A DNA stretch of 30,016 nucleotides from PALSA-1336 sp964592725 (GCA_964592725.1 CAZQFQ010000015.1:1-30016), one strand, 5' to 3'; shown: positions 8,297 to 14,212, numbered from the stretch's first letter. The notes: generated by a model from the sequence alone, not told the origin. Numbers and translations are program-made.

Positions 8297-8377
8297 TGTC
8301 AATTTTCCAATTTACTTGCGCCATCAGGATTTATCGTATGAGGGTATGGGATCACCTCAATTATTAAAAATTATTAA

Positions 8378-8400
8378 AGCCCTCGTTTTAAGAGGGCTTG
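8378..8400 (-). terminator. Hairpin, possible minus-strand terminator
   Basis: AAGCCCTC / GAGGGCTT stem with a 7-nt loop. Only the minus-strand reading is followed by a T-rich stretch (TAATAATTTTT). It sits just before the TATAAT box of the candidate RNA at 8414. Confidence 0.45.
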
Positions 8401-8413
8401 GTTATAATATGGC

Positions 8414-8610
8414 GGGCTACGTGGGGTGCTTTCCTAACTTCGGAGTGGGTTAAGGATGTCCAGTTTCCGGAGCTAACCTATAAGAAAGCTAAGGAATTAT
8501 TGGCTATTTCCTAATCGCACCTTTGAGCGCGAAACGATTGCCCACCCGGCCCTTTACTATTTTAGTACTTGAAAGGCAAAATTTCGTAAATTTTCGAACT
8601 TTTGCTTTTC
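8414..8610 (+). ncRNA. Candidate structured small RNA
   Basis: A TATAAT box at 8403-8408 puts a start near 8414. The presumed 5' end can pair with a distant 3' region in nested order: 8414-8417 with 8549-8552, 8421-8425 with 8541-8545, and 8426-8429 with 8517-8520. Smaller hairpins lie inside (TCCTAAC with GTTAAGGA; AGGAA with TTCCT). A last hairpin at 8571-8610 ends in a T-rich run. No convincing ORF is present. The closing long-range stem recalls 6S-type RNAs, but I see no sequence signature to assign it. Confidence 0.4.
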
Positions 8611-8631
8611 GACCAGAAATTTGGTAATAAA

Positions 8632-8660
8632 TTGCTATTTGATAAAATTTTAGTTATAAT
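8632..8660 (+). promoter_or_regulatory. Promoter of the protease operon
   Basis: TTGCTA, 17 bp, TATAAT, ending 25 bp before the ATG at 8686. Confidence 0.65.
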
Positions 8661-8685
8661 TTGTATACCTATTTGAGCCCGAAAT

Positions 8686-9405
8686 ATGGATTATTCAGAA
8701 ACAGTAAAAAAGATAAAATCCAGTATTGCTTTTATTGTGCGCTTTAACGCCGAAAATAAACCAGATGGCACCGGTAGCGGCTTTGTTTATGGCAAAAAGG
8801 GTATTATAGTTACTTGTAACCATGTAATTAAAGATGCTAATAGTATTTTAGTTAAATTCCCAAATTCAGAATTTATGTTGGCCAAAGTCGCCATAAAGGA
8901 CGAAGAGCACGATTTAGCTTTGCTCAAATTTGATGATGATAAACGAGAACCTCTTGAGCTGGAAAACTTTGATTCCATAAAAGAAGGTATGCCAGTAATA
9001 TTTTCTGGTTATCCTCTAAGCTTACAAGACTTAACAACTCACCAAGGTATCATTTCAGCAATCACAAAAGATGTTACGGGCATAGCTACTTATTTGATTG
9101 ATGGCACTGTTAATTCAGGCAATAGTGGGTGTCCGTTAATGAATATTGATGGAAAAGTTATTGGAGTTGTCAATGCAAAAAGAAGGGAACACTCTGACCT
9201 ATTAGAGAAAGTCGAGAAGATGTCATTGGGAGCAGTTTCGTTACATGGGGTTGACTTAGTTAAAATTTATCAGGCAATTATAAATAATGTACAATTGGGT
9301 ATTGGTTATGCTGTCCCAGCATCCTATATTCCTGAGCATAAAGACATACCTAATTTAATGGATTTAGAAAATAAACTAGAAAATTTAAAAAAAATAAATG
9401 AATAA
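8686..9405 (+). CDS. Trypsin-like (S1C) serine protease, cytoplasmic
   Basis: The 239-aa protein has the complete chymotrypsin-fold triad: His46 in TCNHVIK, Asp76 in EHDLALL and Ser147 in GNSGCPL, with the oxyanion glycine. It lacks a signal peptide, membrane anchor and PDZ domain, unlike DegP/HtrA, so it probably acts in the cytoplasm. It has its own promoter and overlaps the next gene by 8 bp, which implies translational coupling. Its place in accessory DNA beside a recombinase suggests cargo, possibly a conflict or defence module in which the protease is an effector; that role is inference. Confidence 0.88.
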   Translation: MDYSETVKKIKSSIAFIVRFNAENKPDGTGSGFVYGKKGIIVTCNHVIKDANSILVKFPNSEFMLAKVAIKDEEHDLALLKFDDDKREPLELENFDSIKEGMPVIFSGYPLSLQDLTTHQGIISAITKDVTGIATYLIDGTVNSGNSGCPLMNIDGKVIGVVNAKRREHSDLLEKVEKMSLGAVSLHGVDLVKIYQAIINNVQLGIGYAVPASYIPEHKDIPNLMDLENKLENLKKINE

Positions 9406-9715
9406 AGAACTTTTTATATTTTTATCAAACGGGAACTACTTAGGATTTATTAATAATGGCTATCTCTATTCTAGGGACGGTCAATATTTGGGATGGCTAG
9501 AAGGAGATTTTGTTTGGGATTCAAGTGGCAGGTTTAGAGGAGCATTGATAGATGTTAATAACAATAAATACGTAGTAATTAACACTCTAGCTGTCCAGCC
9601 TTTACCTAGAGTCCCAAGAGCAAATCCAATGGGTCAAACTGTTTTACCTCCTCCGCCCCCAAATGTATCACCCATAGCCTTACCAGTTGGTTTTAAGGAT
9701 GGCTATACATTATGA
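9398..9715 (+). CDS. Small beta-repeat protein coupled to the protease
   Basis: The 105-aa protein overlaps the protease gene by 8 bp. Its first 55 residues are made of short repeating beta units (NGNYLGFINNGYLYSRDG, then QYLGWLEGDFVWDSSGRF). This resembles the 4-fold beta-flower type of small domain, though I identify it only by pattern. The second half is a Pro-rich tail (LPPPPPNVSP). There is no signal peptide. Overlap with the protease suggests the two act together, for example as sensor or substrate and protease. An intrinsic terminator follows. Confidence 0.7.
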   Translation: MNKELFIFLSNGNYLGFINNGYLYSRDGQYLGWLEGDFVWDSSGRFRGALIDVNNNKYVVINTLAVQPLPRVPRANPMGQTVLPPPPPNVSPIALPVGFKDGYTL

Positions 9716-9730
9716 TAAATTGATATTTTA

Positions 9731-9759
9731 AAACCCGCCTAGATTCAGACGGGTTTTTT
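9731..9759 (+). terminator. Intrinsic terminator of the protease operon
   Basis: AAACCCG / CGGGTTT stem followed by a T run, 15 bp after the beta-repeat gene. Confidence 0.85.
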
Positions 9760-9940
9760 GTAGTATTTTTCAATTAATTTTTCTCTTTTAGTATTGTTTA
9801 ACAACTCTTTTTCAAGACCTTTTTATTTATTATTTAACATATAATAATCTAATTTGTCACAATATTCTGGAGTAAATCTTGGGTTGTCAGGCAAGCTTTT
9901 TACATATTCACCCAATTCATTAATACCAGCAACAATGGGT
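9745..9940 (-). pseudogene. Possible 3' remnant of a broken gene
   Basis: Read on the minus strand from about 9940, the frame gives protein-like text (IVAGINELGEYVKSLPDN, then PRFTPEYCDKLDYYMLNNK), a TAA at 9823-9825, and then continues in the same frame (KGLEKELLNNTKREKLIEKY) to TGA at 9745. The upstream part of any such gene is missing, because the 101-128-aa gene begins there on the other strand. It fits a truncated gene with a premature stop, left by insertion or deletion in accessory DNA. A chance open frame in AT-rich DNA cannot be excluded. Confidence 0.35.
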
Positions 9941-10240
9941 ATTTCCGAATCAGAAAAAAAGGGTGCCCAAGCTCGAGGCGGAAAAGGAGATCGTAAGTTA
10001 ATTTTAGACCCACTGCCGCCTATCCAGTTAAAAACACGAGCAGATGTTTTAGCGCTTCAGACCGATATTATTAATCAACTTCGTGCTGGTAAAATGGACG
10101 ATAAAAACTCTCAGACTCTCCAAAAATTAGCATTAGATGCCCTTAATACCATTCGAAGTATCGAAAATCAAGAAGATTTAGAAAGGTTGAAAGCCGAAGA
10201 TAATAAAAGGAGGGCAGAAATGGAGGGAGGGAGAGTTTAA
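9935..10240 (+). CDS. Small helical protein, unknown (mobile-element associated)
   Basis: I favour ATG 9935 (101 aa, MGISESEKKGAQARGGKG...). A TTG at 9854 would extend it to 128 aa, but that N-terminus overlaps the putative gene remnant on the other strand. After a basic Gly/Lys-rich start it has helices LKTRADVLALQTDIINQLRA and NSQTLQKLALDALNTIRSIE, then a charged tail. The 'delete N, keep K for helix pairs' pattern resembles short proteins found near phage packaging genes, but I cannot assign a family. It precedes the recombinase and its structured leader. Confidence 0.65.
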   Translation: MGISESEKKGAQARGGKGDRKLILDPLPPIQLKTRADVLALQTDIINQLRAGKMDDKNSQTLQKLALDALNTIRSIENQEDLERLKAEDNKRRAEMEGGRV

Positions 10241-10255
10241 ACTACTTTAAAAATT

Positions 10256-10264
10256 TGCTATAAT
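10256..10264 (+). promoter_or_regulatory. Extended -10 promoter of the recombinase leader
   Basis: TTTGCTATAAT contains TGC-TATAAT, an extended -10 box (hexamer at 10259-10264). The start site expected 7 nt later is G10271, exactly the first base of the structured leader. The -35 region is weak. Confidence 0.65.
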
Positions 10265-10270
10265 ATGTAT

Positions 10271-10380
10271 GGACCCAATTACATATAGCCCAAATCGCAT
10301 TTATTGTACCTATTTGCTATTGAAGCGGCAGCCTGCCAGCAAAGCCAAAGCGATTTGGTGTAGTTGGGTCCCAGGCTGCC
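10271..10380 (+). ncRNA. Structured leader RNA, pseudoknot-like, before the recombinase
   Basis: GGACCCAATTACA (10271-10283) pairs with TGTAGTTGGGTCC (10359-10371), and CCAAATCGC (10290-10298) pairs with GCGATTTGG (10350-10358), making a stem of about 22 bp with one bulge. The loop contains GGCAGCCTG (10327-10335), which is perfectly complementary to CAGGCTGCC (10372-10380) just outside the stem. This gives an H-type pseudoknot topology. The recombinase ATG is 27 nt further on. It could be a cis-regulatory RNA of the recombinase or, at the DNA level, a recombination site. Confidence 0.6.
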
Positions 10381-10406
10381 CCTTTAATTCATAACAAAAG
10401 TCAATT

Positions 10407-12002
10407 ATGAAAGCCGTTATCTATGCCCGGGTATCCTCGCGCGAACAGGAGGACTCCGGCTACTCATTACCAGCCCAAGAAAAGCTATTGCGGGAATATG
10501 CGCAAAAGCATGATTTTAGCGTGGTTAAACTTTTTTCTATCTCAGAGTCTGCCAGCGGCAAAGTCCAAAGGCAGGTTTTTACGGACATGCTCGGGTATTT
10601 GAAAGACCACGGCATAAACGTCATCATCTGCGAAAAGGTTGATCGTTTGACCCGTAACTTAAAAGACGCTGTTAGCGTCAATGAGTGGATTTCAGTTGAT
10701 CCGGCACGGCAAGTTCATTTTGTTAAAGAAAGCTGCGTTTTAACTAAGGATTCAAAATCAAACGAAAAATTCATTTGGAATATTAAGGTGTCGGTAGCCC
10801 AATATTATATTGATAATCTTTCCGAGGAAGTTAAAAAAGGGCAAAAAGAAAAAATAGCCCAGGGAGGCATGCCTCATCGGCCGAGGTTGGGTTATATGTC
10901 TTTAAACGAAAACTGCCGCATATCTCACGTGCCGGACCCGGAAAAAGTACCTTACATTAAAAGGCTGTTTGAATTGTTTTCATCCGGCAATTATTCCGTT
11001 GCCAAGCTTATGGAGGTTATGTATGAGGAGGGCTTAAGGAGCCGAACAAATAAAAAAGTTGTCAAAAGCAGAATGGGTGACATTCTAAACGATCCAATTT
11101 ATATTGGACAAATGCGCTGGTGTGGTAAAGTATACCCGGGCAAGCACGAGCCTATTATAAGCCCAGAACTATTTGAACGCTGCCAGCAGATATTAAAGGG
11201 ACACACGACTCCAAAATACAGCAAGCATTTTTACCAATTTCAAGGACTGGTGCGCTGTGTAGAGTGCAGCGGCCTTATAACTTGGGAAAAACAAAAAGGG
11301 ATTTTATATGGCCATTGCAATAGGGATTACCGCAAGTGTTCTAAAAAGGCCTGGGCCCATGAATCAGAAGTAGAGCAAAAAGTGGCCGACAAACTAGATT
11401 CGTTACGGATACTTAAGCCACGCCTAAGCGATTGGATTCATAAAGCCCTAAAAGAAAGCCATCAGGATGAAACCAGTTATCACTCAAATTCACTTCAAGA
11501 GTTGCAGGATAGTTATAAACGAACCCAGCATCGACTAGATATTTTATACGACGATCGCCTTGACGGCAAAATTGATGAACAATTTTATCAAAAAAAGTTT
11601 ACACAATACACTGCTGAAAAGGAGGCTATAAGCAAAAGTATTACCGGCCACTCCAAGGCTAGTGATAAATATCATGAACTTGGGAGCACCCTTTTTGCCT
11701 TATCGCAACAAGCGGCGGAATTGTATAAACAAACGAAGGTTATTGAGCGCAAACGGCAGATTCTTGGCCTGGTCTTTGATAAAATGAGCCTACACGGCAA
11801 GGATTTGACCTTAGAGCTTACAAAACCATTCGCATTACTAGCGCAAGCGGTCGCGGCAACAAACGCTGGTGATGAGGCGCTGAATTCAAAAACCGACCAA
11901 TATATTTTCGAACCGCTTAATCAAACAAAAAAACAGGCTTTTGAACCTGTTTCTTCGATATGGCGGACTGAACGGGACTCGAACCCGCGACCTCTCCCGT
12001 GA
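10407..12002 (+). CDS. Large serine recombinase (site-specific integrase)
   Basis: The 531-aa protein starts with a resolvase domain, MKAVIYARVSSREQ (nucleophile Ser10) and CEKVDRLTRN, followed by the recombinase domain (about 160-270), a zinc ribbon (VRCVECSGLI...YGHCNRDYRKC) and a coiled-coil (about 350-440). It cuts and joins att sites through a phosphoserine link. The last 13 codons (WRTERDSNPRPLP) are antisense to tRNA-Asp, starting exactly at the base complementary to the tRNA CCA end. The codons before that lie across the tRNA operon terminator. So the present C-terminus is chromosomal DNA at the integration boundary, and the original stop was probably different. Confidence 0.92.
   Translation: MKAVIYARVSSREQEDSGYSLPAQEKLLREYAQKHDFSVVKLFSISESASGKVQRQVFTDMLGYLKDHGINVIICEKVDRLTRNLKDAVSVNEWISVDPARQVHFVKESCVLTKDSKSNEKFIWNIKVSVAQYYIDNLSEEVKKGQKEKIAQGGMPHRPRLGYMSLNENCRISHVPDPEKVPYIKRLFELFSSGNYSVAKLMEVMYEEGLRSRTNKKVVKSRMGDILNDPIYIGQMRWCGKVYPGKHEPIISPELFERCQQILKGHTTPKYSKHFYQFQGLVRCVECSGLITWEKQKGILYGHCNRDYRKCSKKAWAHESEVEQKVADKLDSLRILKPRLSDWIHKALKESHQDETSYHSNSLQELQDSYKRTQHRLDILYDDRLDGKIDEQFYQKKFTQYTAEKEAISKSITGHSKASDKYHELGSTLFALSQQAAELYKQTKVIERKRQILGLVFDKMSLHGKDLTLELTKPFALLAQAVAATNAGDEALNSKTDQYIFEPLNQTKKQAFEPVSSIWRTERDSNPRPLP
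11926..11951 (-). terminator. Intrinsic terminator of the tRNA operon
   Basis: On the minus strand AACAGG / CCTGTT with an 8-nt loop, followed by seven T, 10 bp after the tRNA-Asp CCA end. The recombinase frame is read through it on the other strand. Confidence 0.85.
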
Positions 12003-12037
12003 CAGGGGAGCGCTCTAACCAACTGAGCTACCAGTCC
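11961..12037 (-). tRNA. tRNA-Asp (GTC)
   Basis: Full cloverleaf of 77 nt with encoded CCA. The acceptor is GGACTGG / TCAGTCC with discriminator G, the D-stem GCTC/GAGC, the anticodon loop CTGTCAC (GTC) and the T-loop TTCGAGT. It is the last tRNA of the operon. Its 3' half overlaps the end of the recombinase frame, so it is the likely integration target. Confidence 0.95.
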
Positions 12038-12049
12038 GTGCATTCGCAC

Positions 12050-12129
12050 TAGTTAAAAGTTGAAAGTTATAAAGGTTATCAAGTTCCGCAGTTACTTTAT
12101 AACTTTATAAACTTGATAACTTTTAACTA
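12050..12129. repeat. AT-rich inverted repeat between two tRNAs
   Basis: The outer arms TAGTTAAAAGTT / AACTTTTAACTA are perfect over 12 bp, and the inner part continues as an imperfect repeat of GTTATAAA-type units. It lies between tRNA-Asp and tRNA-Met. It looks like another miniature palindromic element or a processing hairpin. Confidence 0.7.
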
Positions 12130-12133
12130 TTTT

Positions 12134-12210
12134 TGGTGTCGGAGAGAGGAATTGCACCTCTGACCTTGGGCTTATGAGTCCCACGCTCTAACTAACTGAG
12201 CTACTCCGAC
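12134..12210 (-). tRNA. tRNA-Met (CAT), elongator type
   Basis: Cloverleaf with encoded CCA: acceptor GTCGGAG / CTCCGAC, D-stem GCTC/GAGC (Y11-R24, the elongator pattern) and loop CTCATAA. The base pair closing the anticodon loop is an A-G mismatch. A tRNA-Ile with lysidine-modified CAT cannot be fully excluded from sequence alone. Confidence 0.88.
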
Positions 12211-12292
12211 ATATTAGTTAGCCAATCATTTTACAAAAAATCCCTCGCGCAGAGGGTAAAATCTGTCACGATTTTAAGGTTTTCGGTTATAA

Positions 12293-12335
12293 ACCAAGCC
12301 AGCTTTTCATCGAAACGATCAAGAGCTAGCTTGGT
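12293..12335 (-). repeat. Long hairpin overlapping the 3' end of the initiator tRNA
   Basis: Starting in the encoded CCA, ACCAAGCTAGCTCTTGATCG can pair with CGATGAAAAGCTGGCTTGGT (about 17 of 20 positions). It follows the tRNA directly, so it may guide 3' processing, or it may be another palindromic insert. Confidence 0.6.
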
Positions 12336-12374
12336 TGCGGGACCCGGACTCGAACCGGGAACCTCAAGGTTATG

Positions 12375-13021
12375 CATACCACTACAACTTTAATTGCATC
12401 GCCGTTTGACGAATTTGTGGTCTGGACTTTCTCTTCATCCCCCATCCGAGGGATGTCTACCATTAAGTCTCTACACCTTCACCGATTATGTATCGGAGCT
12501 TGGCTCGGGATTACCACCGCTAAGGGTTTCCCCGAATTTGATAGATTATCACGCCAAAATTGCTTTTGGCGCAGCCCATTGTGAAATAAGATCAAAAGCT
12601 TCCCGGTAGTCAGCGGACTTTGGCTTGCGCTGACGTTTGTCAGTTTCTACCAAAGATAATGAACTGCCGAAACCTATGAATACTTTAACCGGAAAAACAT
12701 AAAAAATACGTTTTTCAGGAAGATATACAAGTGCAAAATCAAAGTCCTTGTCGCTATATAGACTTCTGAGCATTTTACGCCGGTTTGTTTTTGTGCGCCT
12801 GACGTCAATGCAATAATTTTTATCAAAGGCGTTAAACCAAGCGGATTTGACCTGAAGTCTAAATAGCTTGCCACTTACATCGGCTATTAGGTCATAAGAG
12901 AGTCTGTCGCCAATCGGCTTTGCGACTCCCCAACCCAATTCCAAAATTTTTAAAATGGCGGCCTGTTCTGCTATATCTCCCTTGAGTTTGGTACCCATAA
13001 AAAGATCTTAACTAGAAGTTG
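12375..13021 (-). mobile_element. Group I intron in the tRNA-fMet anticodon loop
   Basis: The 647-nt intron follows exon U33 and ends with G12375, as group I rules require. The catalytic core is clear on the minus strand: TTCGGGGAAACCC (P4 5' side, 12522-12536), AATCCCGAGCCAAGC (12498-12512), GGTGTAGAGACTTAATGG (P7 5' side, about 12460-12477) and AGAGAAAGTCCA (P7 3' side, about 12423-12434). These match the tRNA-Leu/fMet intron type (IC3). A P2 hairpin with a GCAA tetraloop lies at 12553-12570, and an internal guide GGCT (12573-12576) can pair with exon GGCU including the U-G at the splice site. The ORF therefore fills the P1 loop. Confidence 0.93.
12549..12998 (-). CDS. Intron-encoded PD-(D/E)XK homing endonuclease (I-Ssp6803I type)
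   Basis: The 149-aa protein MGTKLKGDIAEQAAILK... has an early Glu11, then GDRLSYDLIAD (Asp36) and FRLQVKSAW (Gln49, Lys51), a compact PD-(D/E)XK site. The family is the group I intron-associated endonuclease known from I-Ssp6803I, which cuts intronless tRNA-fMet genes to spread its intron. Host gene, intron type and protein length all agree with that case. The ATG lies only 23 nt into the intron. Its last codons overlap the ribozyme: the proposed guide sequence and the P2 hairpin are inside the reading frame, so RNA structure and protein end constrain each other. Confidence 0.92.
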   Translation of the reverse strand: MGTKLKGDIAEQAAILKILELGWGVAKPIGDRLSYDLIADVSGKLFRLQVKSAWFNAFDKNYCIDVRRTKTNRRKMLRSLYSDKDFDFALVYLPEKRIFYVFPVKVFIGFGSSLSLVETDKRQRKPKSADYREAFDLISQWAAPKAILA

Positions 13022-13059
13022 AGCCTTGCGAGCTGCCAATTGCTCTATCCCGCAAATAC

Positions 13060-13088
13060 AGTTTACGATAATTCATTAAAAAAAGCAA
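13060..13088 (-). promoter_or_regulatory. Candidate promoter of the tRNA operon
   Basis: On the minus strand TTGCTT, 17 bp, TAAACT, placing the start within a few bases of the tRNA-fMet 5' end at 13054. Confidence 0.4.
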
Positions 13089-13113
13089 GAGCTTTATAAA
13101 AAAGCCAAAATAC

Positions 13114-13149
13114 AACAAAACCACCCTTAATTTTGGGGGTGGTTTTGTT
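13114..13149 (-). terminator. Strong hairpin after the 20-aa peptide gene
   Basis: AACAAAACCACCC / GGGTGGTTTTGTT is a perfect 13-bp stem with a 10-nt loop. T-rich DNA follows on the minus strand (GTATTTTGGCTTTTTT). It separates this unit from the tRNA operon. Confidence 0.75.
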
Positions 13150-13171
13150 CCCGCAGGAGGCGGGGCAAAGA

Positions 13172-13234
13172 CTAGCGGCGCTTCTTCTTAGAACCGCCCT
13201 TTTTCTTCTTTGCAACTTTCTTTTTCTTAGCCAT
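13172..13234 (-). CDS. 20-aa lysine-rich peptide
   Basis: ATG at 13234 is preceded by TAGGGAGACTAGCCCA, with GGGAG as Shine-Dalgarno. It encodes 20 residues: MAKKKKVAKKKK, then GGSKKKRR, then TAG. The peptide is 13 Lys plus 2 Arg, so it should bind nucleic acid, for example rRNA or DNA, in the manner of very small basic ribosomal or histone-tail-like proteins. It has its own strong promoter (13479-13507), a leader of about 235 nt and a terminator-like hairpin. A chance ORF this short with signals at both ends is unlikely, but expression is unproven. Confidence 0.6.
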   Translation of the reverse strand: MAKKKKVAKKKKGGSKKKRR

Positions 13235-13472
13235 TGGGCTAGTCTCCCTAAAGCTCAACTAATTTTGGTCAAGCTTTATTAATTTTCTACCCTCGTATCT
13301 TGAAACTTTATGTTTCAAGTTGAGTAGCGTAATTTTGCATCTTTTGCTGATACAACGCTGATTGATACTCCGATCTGACGCTGAATTAATTTTGCCGGGA
13401 TTTAAATTTATTTGTTTCAGAGTTTTTCGCCAGAGCTTCGTTTGTGTTTCCCGAATATTTTTAAACCGGTAT
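13235..13472 (-). ncRNA. Long structured leader or small RNA upstream of the 20-aa peptide
   Basis: About 235 nt lie between the predicted start near 13472 and the peptide ATG. They include a perfect hairpin CTTGAAAC / GTTTCAAG (13301-13321) and repeated ATCAGCGT-like stretches near 13355-13385. A 93-aa frame spans it but overlaps the end of cca and has no recognisable protein character. It may be a regulatory leader or an independent small RNA. No RNase P, tmRNA or SRP RNA signature was found. Confidence 0.45.
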
Positions 13473-13478
13473 AAATTT

Positions 13479-13507
13479 ATCTTATAACTTTTTTTACTTT
13501 TTGTCAA
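13479..13507 (-). promoter_or_regulatory. Strong promoter for the lysine-rich peptide unit
   Basis: On the minus strand TTGACA, exactly 17 bp, TAAGAT, with an A/T-rich spacer. It overlaps the last codons of cca. Confidence 0.75.
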
Positions 13508-14198
13508 GTAAAATTTGTCTGTCAACCGCATTTTGAACAAACTTTCTTTGCTTTGGATTTTTAATTTTGCCCAATTCTTTTTTTATTTTTGATTTTGTTA
13601 AAATTTTTGTCAGTAAAAAATTATTTTTAATCGCCGTTTTGGTAGCGCTCTCAAGCTTAAAATTAAGAGTTTGCTCAAAACGAAGAGCTCTAATTATCCG
13701 TAAAGGATCTTCCTTAATTCTTTTTTGAGGGTTACCGATAAATCTTATTTTTTTTGCTTTTAAATCCCTAAGACCATCATGGTAGTCTAAAATTTTCCCT
13801 TCTTTTGGGCTTAAGTATAAAGCATTTACGGTAAAATCGCGCCTTAAAGCGTCCTGCTTAATATTGGCCTTAAATGTGACTTTTGGATACCTGCTGTTAA
13901 TATAATAATCCATTCTAAAGGTGGTAACAGAAAGGTTTGTGCCCCCGAATGGAATGGCTACTATTCCTAATTTTTTATACTGGGGATCGAATTTAATACG
14001 ATGGCTTTGCAAAATTTCCATAACTTTTTCCGGAACGGCAGAGGTGGCGATATCAATATCGCGGACCTTTCTATTCAATAATAAATCCCTTACCATGCCC
14101 CCAACGTAAAAAGTTTGCGGAAAGTTTTCCACAAGCAAATTAAAAATTTTTTGCCCGAATTTTTCCAATTCGGATTTTGGTTTGTACATCATCGGCAT
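13494..14198 (-). CDS. cca: CCA tRNA nucleotidyltransferase, short class II form
   Basis: The 234-aa protein has the nucleotidyltransferase motif FYVGGMVRDLLLNRKVRDID (Asp47, Asp49), the RRDFTVNAL motif and the DPLRIIRALRF motif that supports nucleotide selection. It adds or repairs the tRNA 3' CCA end. At 234 aa it keeps the head and neck but lacks the usual C-terminal body, tail and HD domain (family members are about 380-480 aa). All tRNAs in the window encode CCA, so repair is the likelier role. It follows atpC by 42 bp. Confidence 0.88.
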   Translation of the reverse strand: MPMMYKPKSELEKFGQKIFNLLVENFPQTFYVGGMVRDLLLNRKVRDIDIATSAVPEKVMEILQSHRIKFDPQYKKLGIVAIPFGGTNLSVTTFRMDYYINSRYPKVTFKANIKQDALRRDFTVNALYLSPKEGKILDYHDGLRDLKAKKIRFIGNPQKRIKEDPLRIIRALRFEQTLNFKLESATKTAIKNNFLLTKILTKSKIKKELGKIKNPKQRKFVQNAVDRQILLDKK

Positions 14199-14212
14199 AT
14201 TTCGCGGAGCTC

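Larger units (their letters stand above)
12332..13054 (-). tRNA. Initiator tRNA-Met (CAT) interrupted by a group I intron
   Basis: Exon 1 is 13054-13022 and exon 2 is 12374-12332; joined they give a 76-nt cloverleaf with CCA. The initiator hallmarks are D-stem GAGC/GCTC (A11-U24), anticodon loop CTCATAA, and end CGCAACCA. The intron sits after U33. Unusual points are a U1-A72 pair instead of the bacterial 1-72 mismatch, and A29-U41 in place of the first of the three G-C pairs that characterise initiators. The same gene hosts a group I intron in some cyanobacteria. It heads the tRNA operon with elongator Met and Asp. Confidence 0.9.

Noticed and set aside
8403..8421. TATGGCGG at 8408 as the second att site matching tRNA-Asp at 11959-11966
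   Set aside because: Only 8-10 bases match and similarity stops at once; an 8-bp match in 4 kb is expected fairly often. No convincing att pair was found.
8096..8453. ORFs of 60-94 aa on both strands near 8.1-8.45 kb
   Set aside because: They overlap the terminator and the better supported 54-aa ORF and lack ribosome binding sites.
13108..13480. tmRNA or RNase P RNA
   Set aside because: No tRNA-like ends, no tag sequence ending in Ala-Ala, and no conserved RNase P motifs.
13259..13540. 93-aa ORF on the minus strand
   Set aside because: It overlaps the promoter and the end of cca, has no protein-like pattern and covers the leader of the 20-aa peptide.
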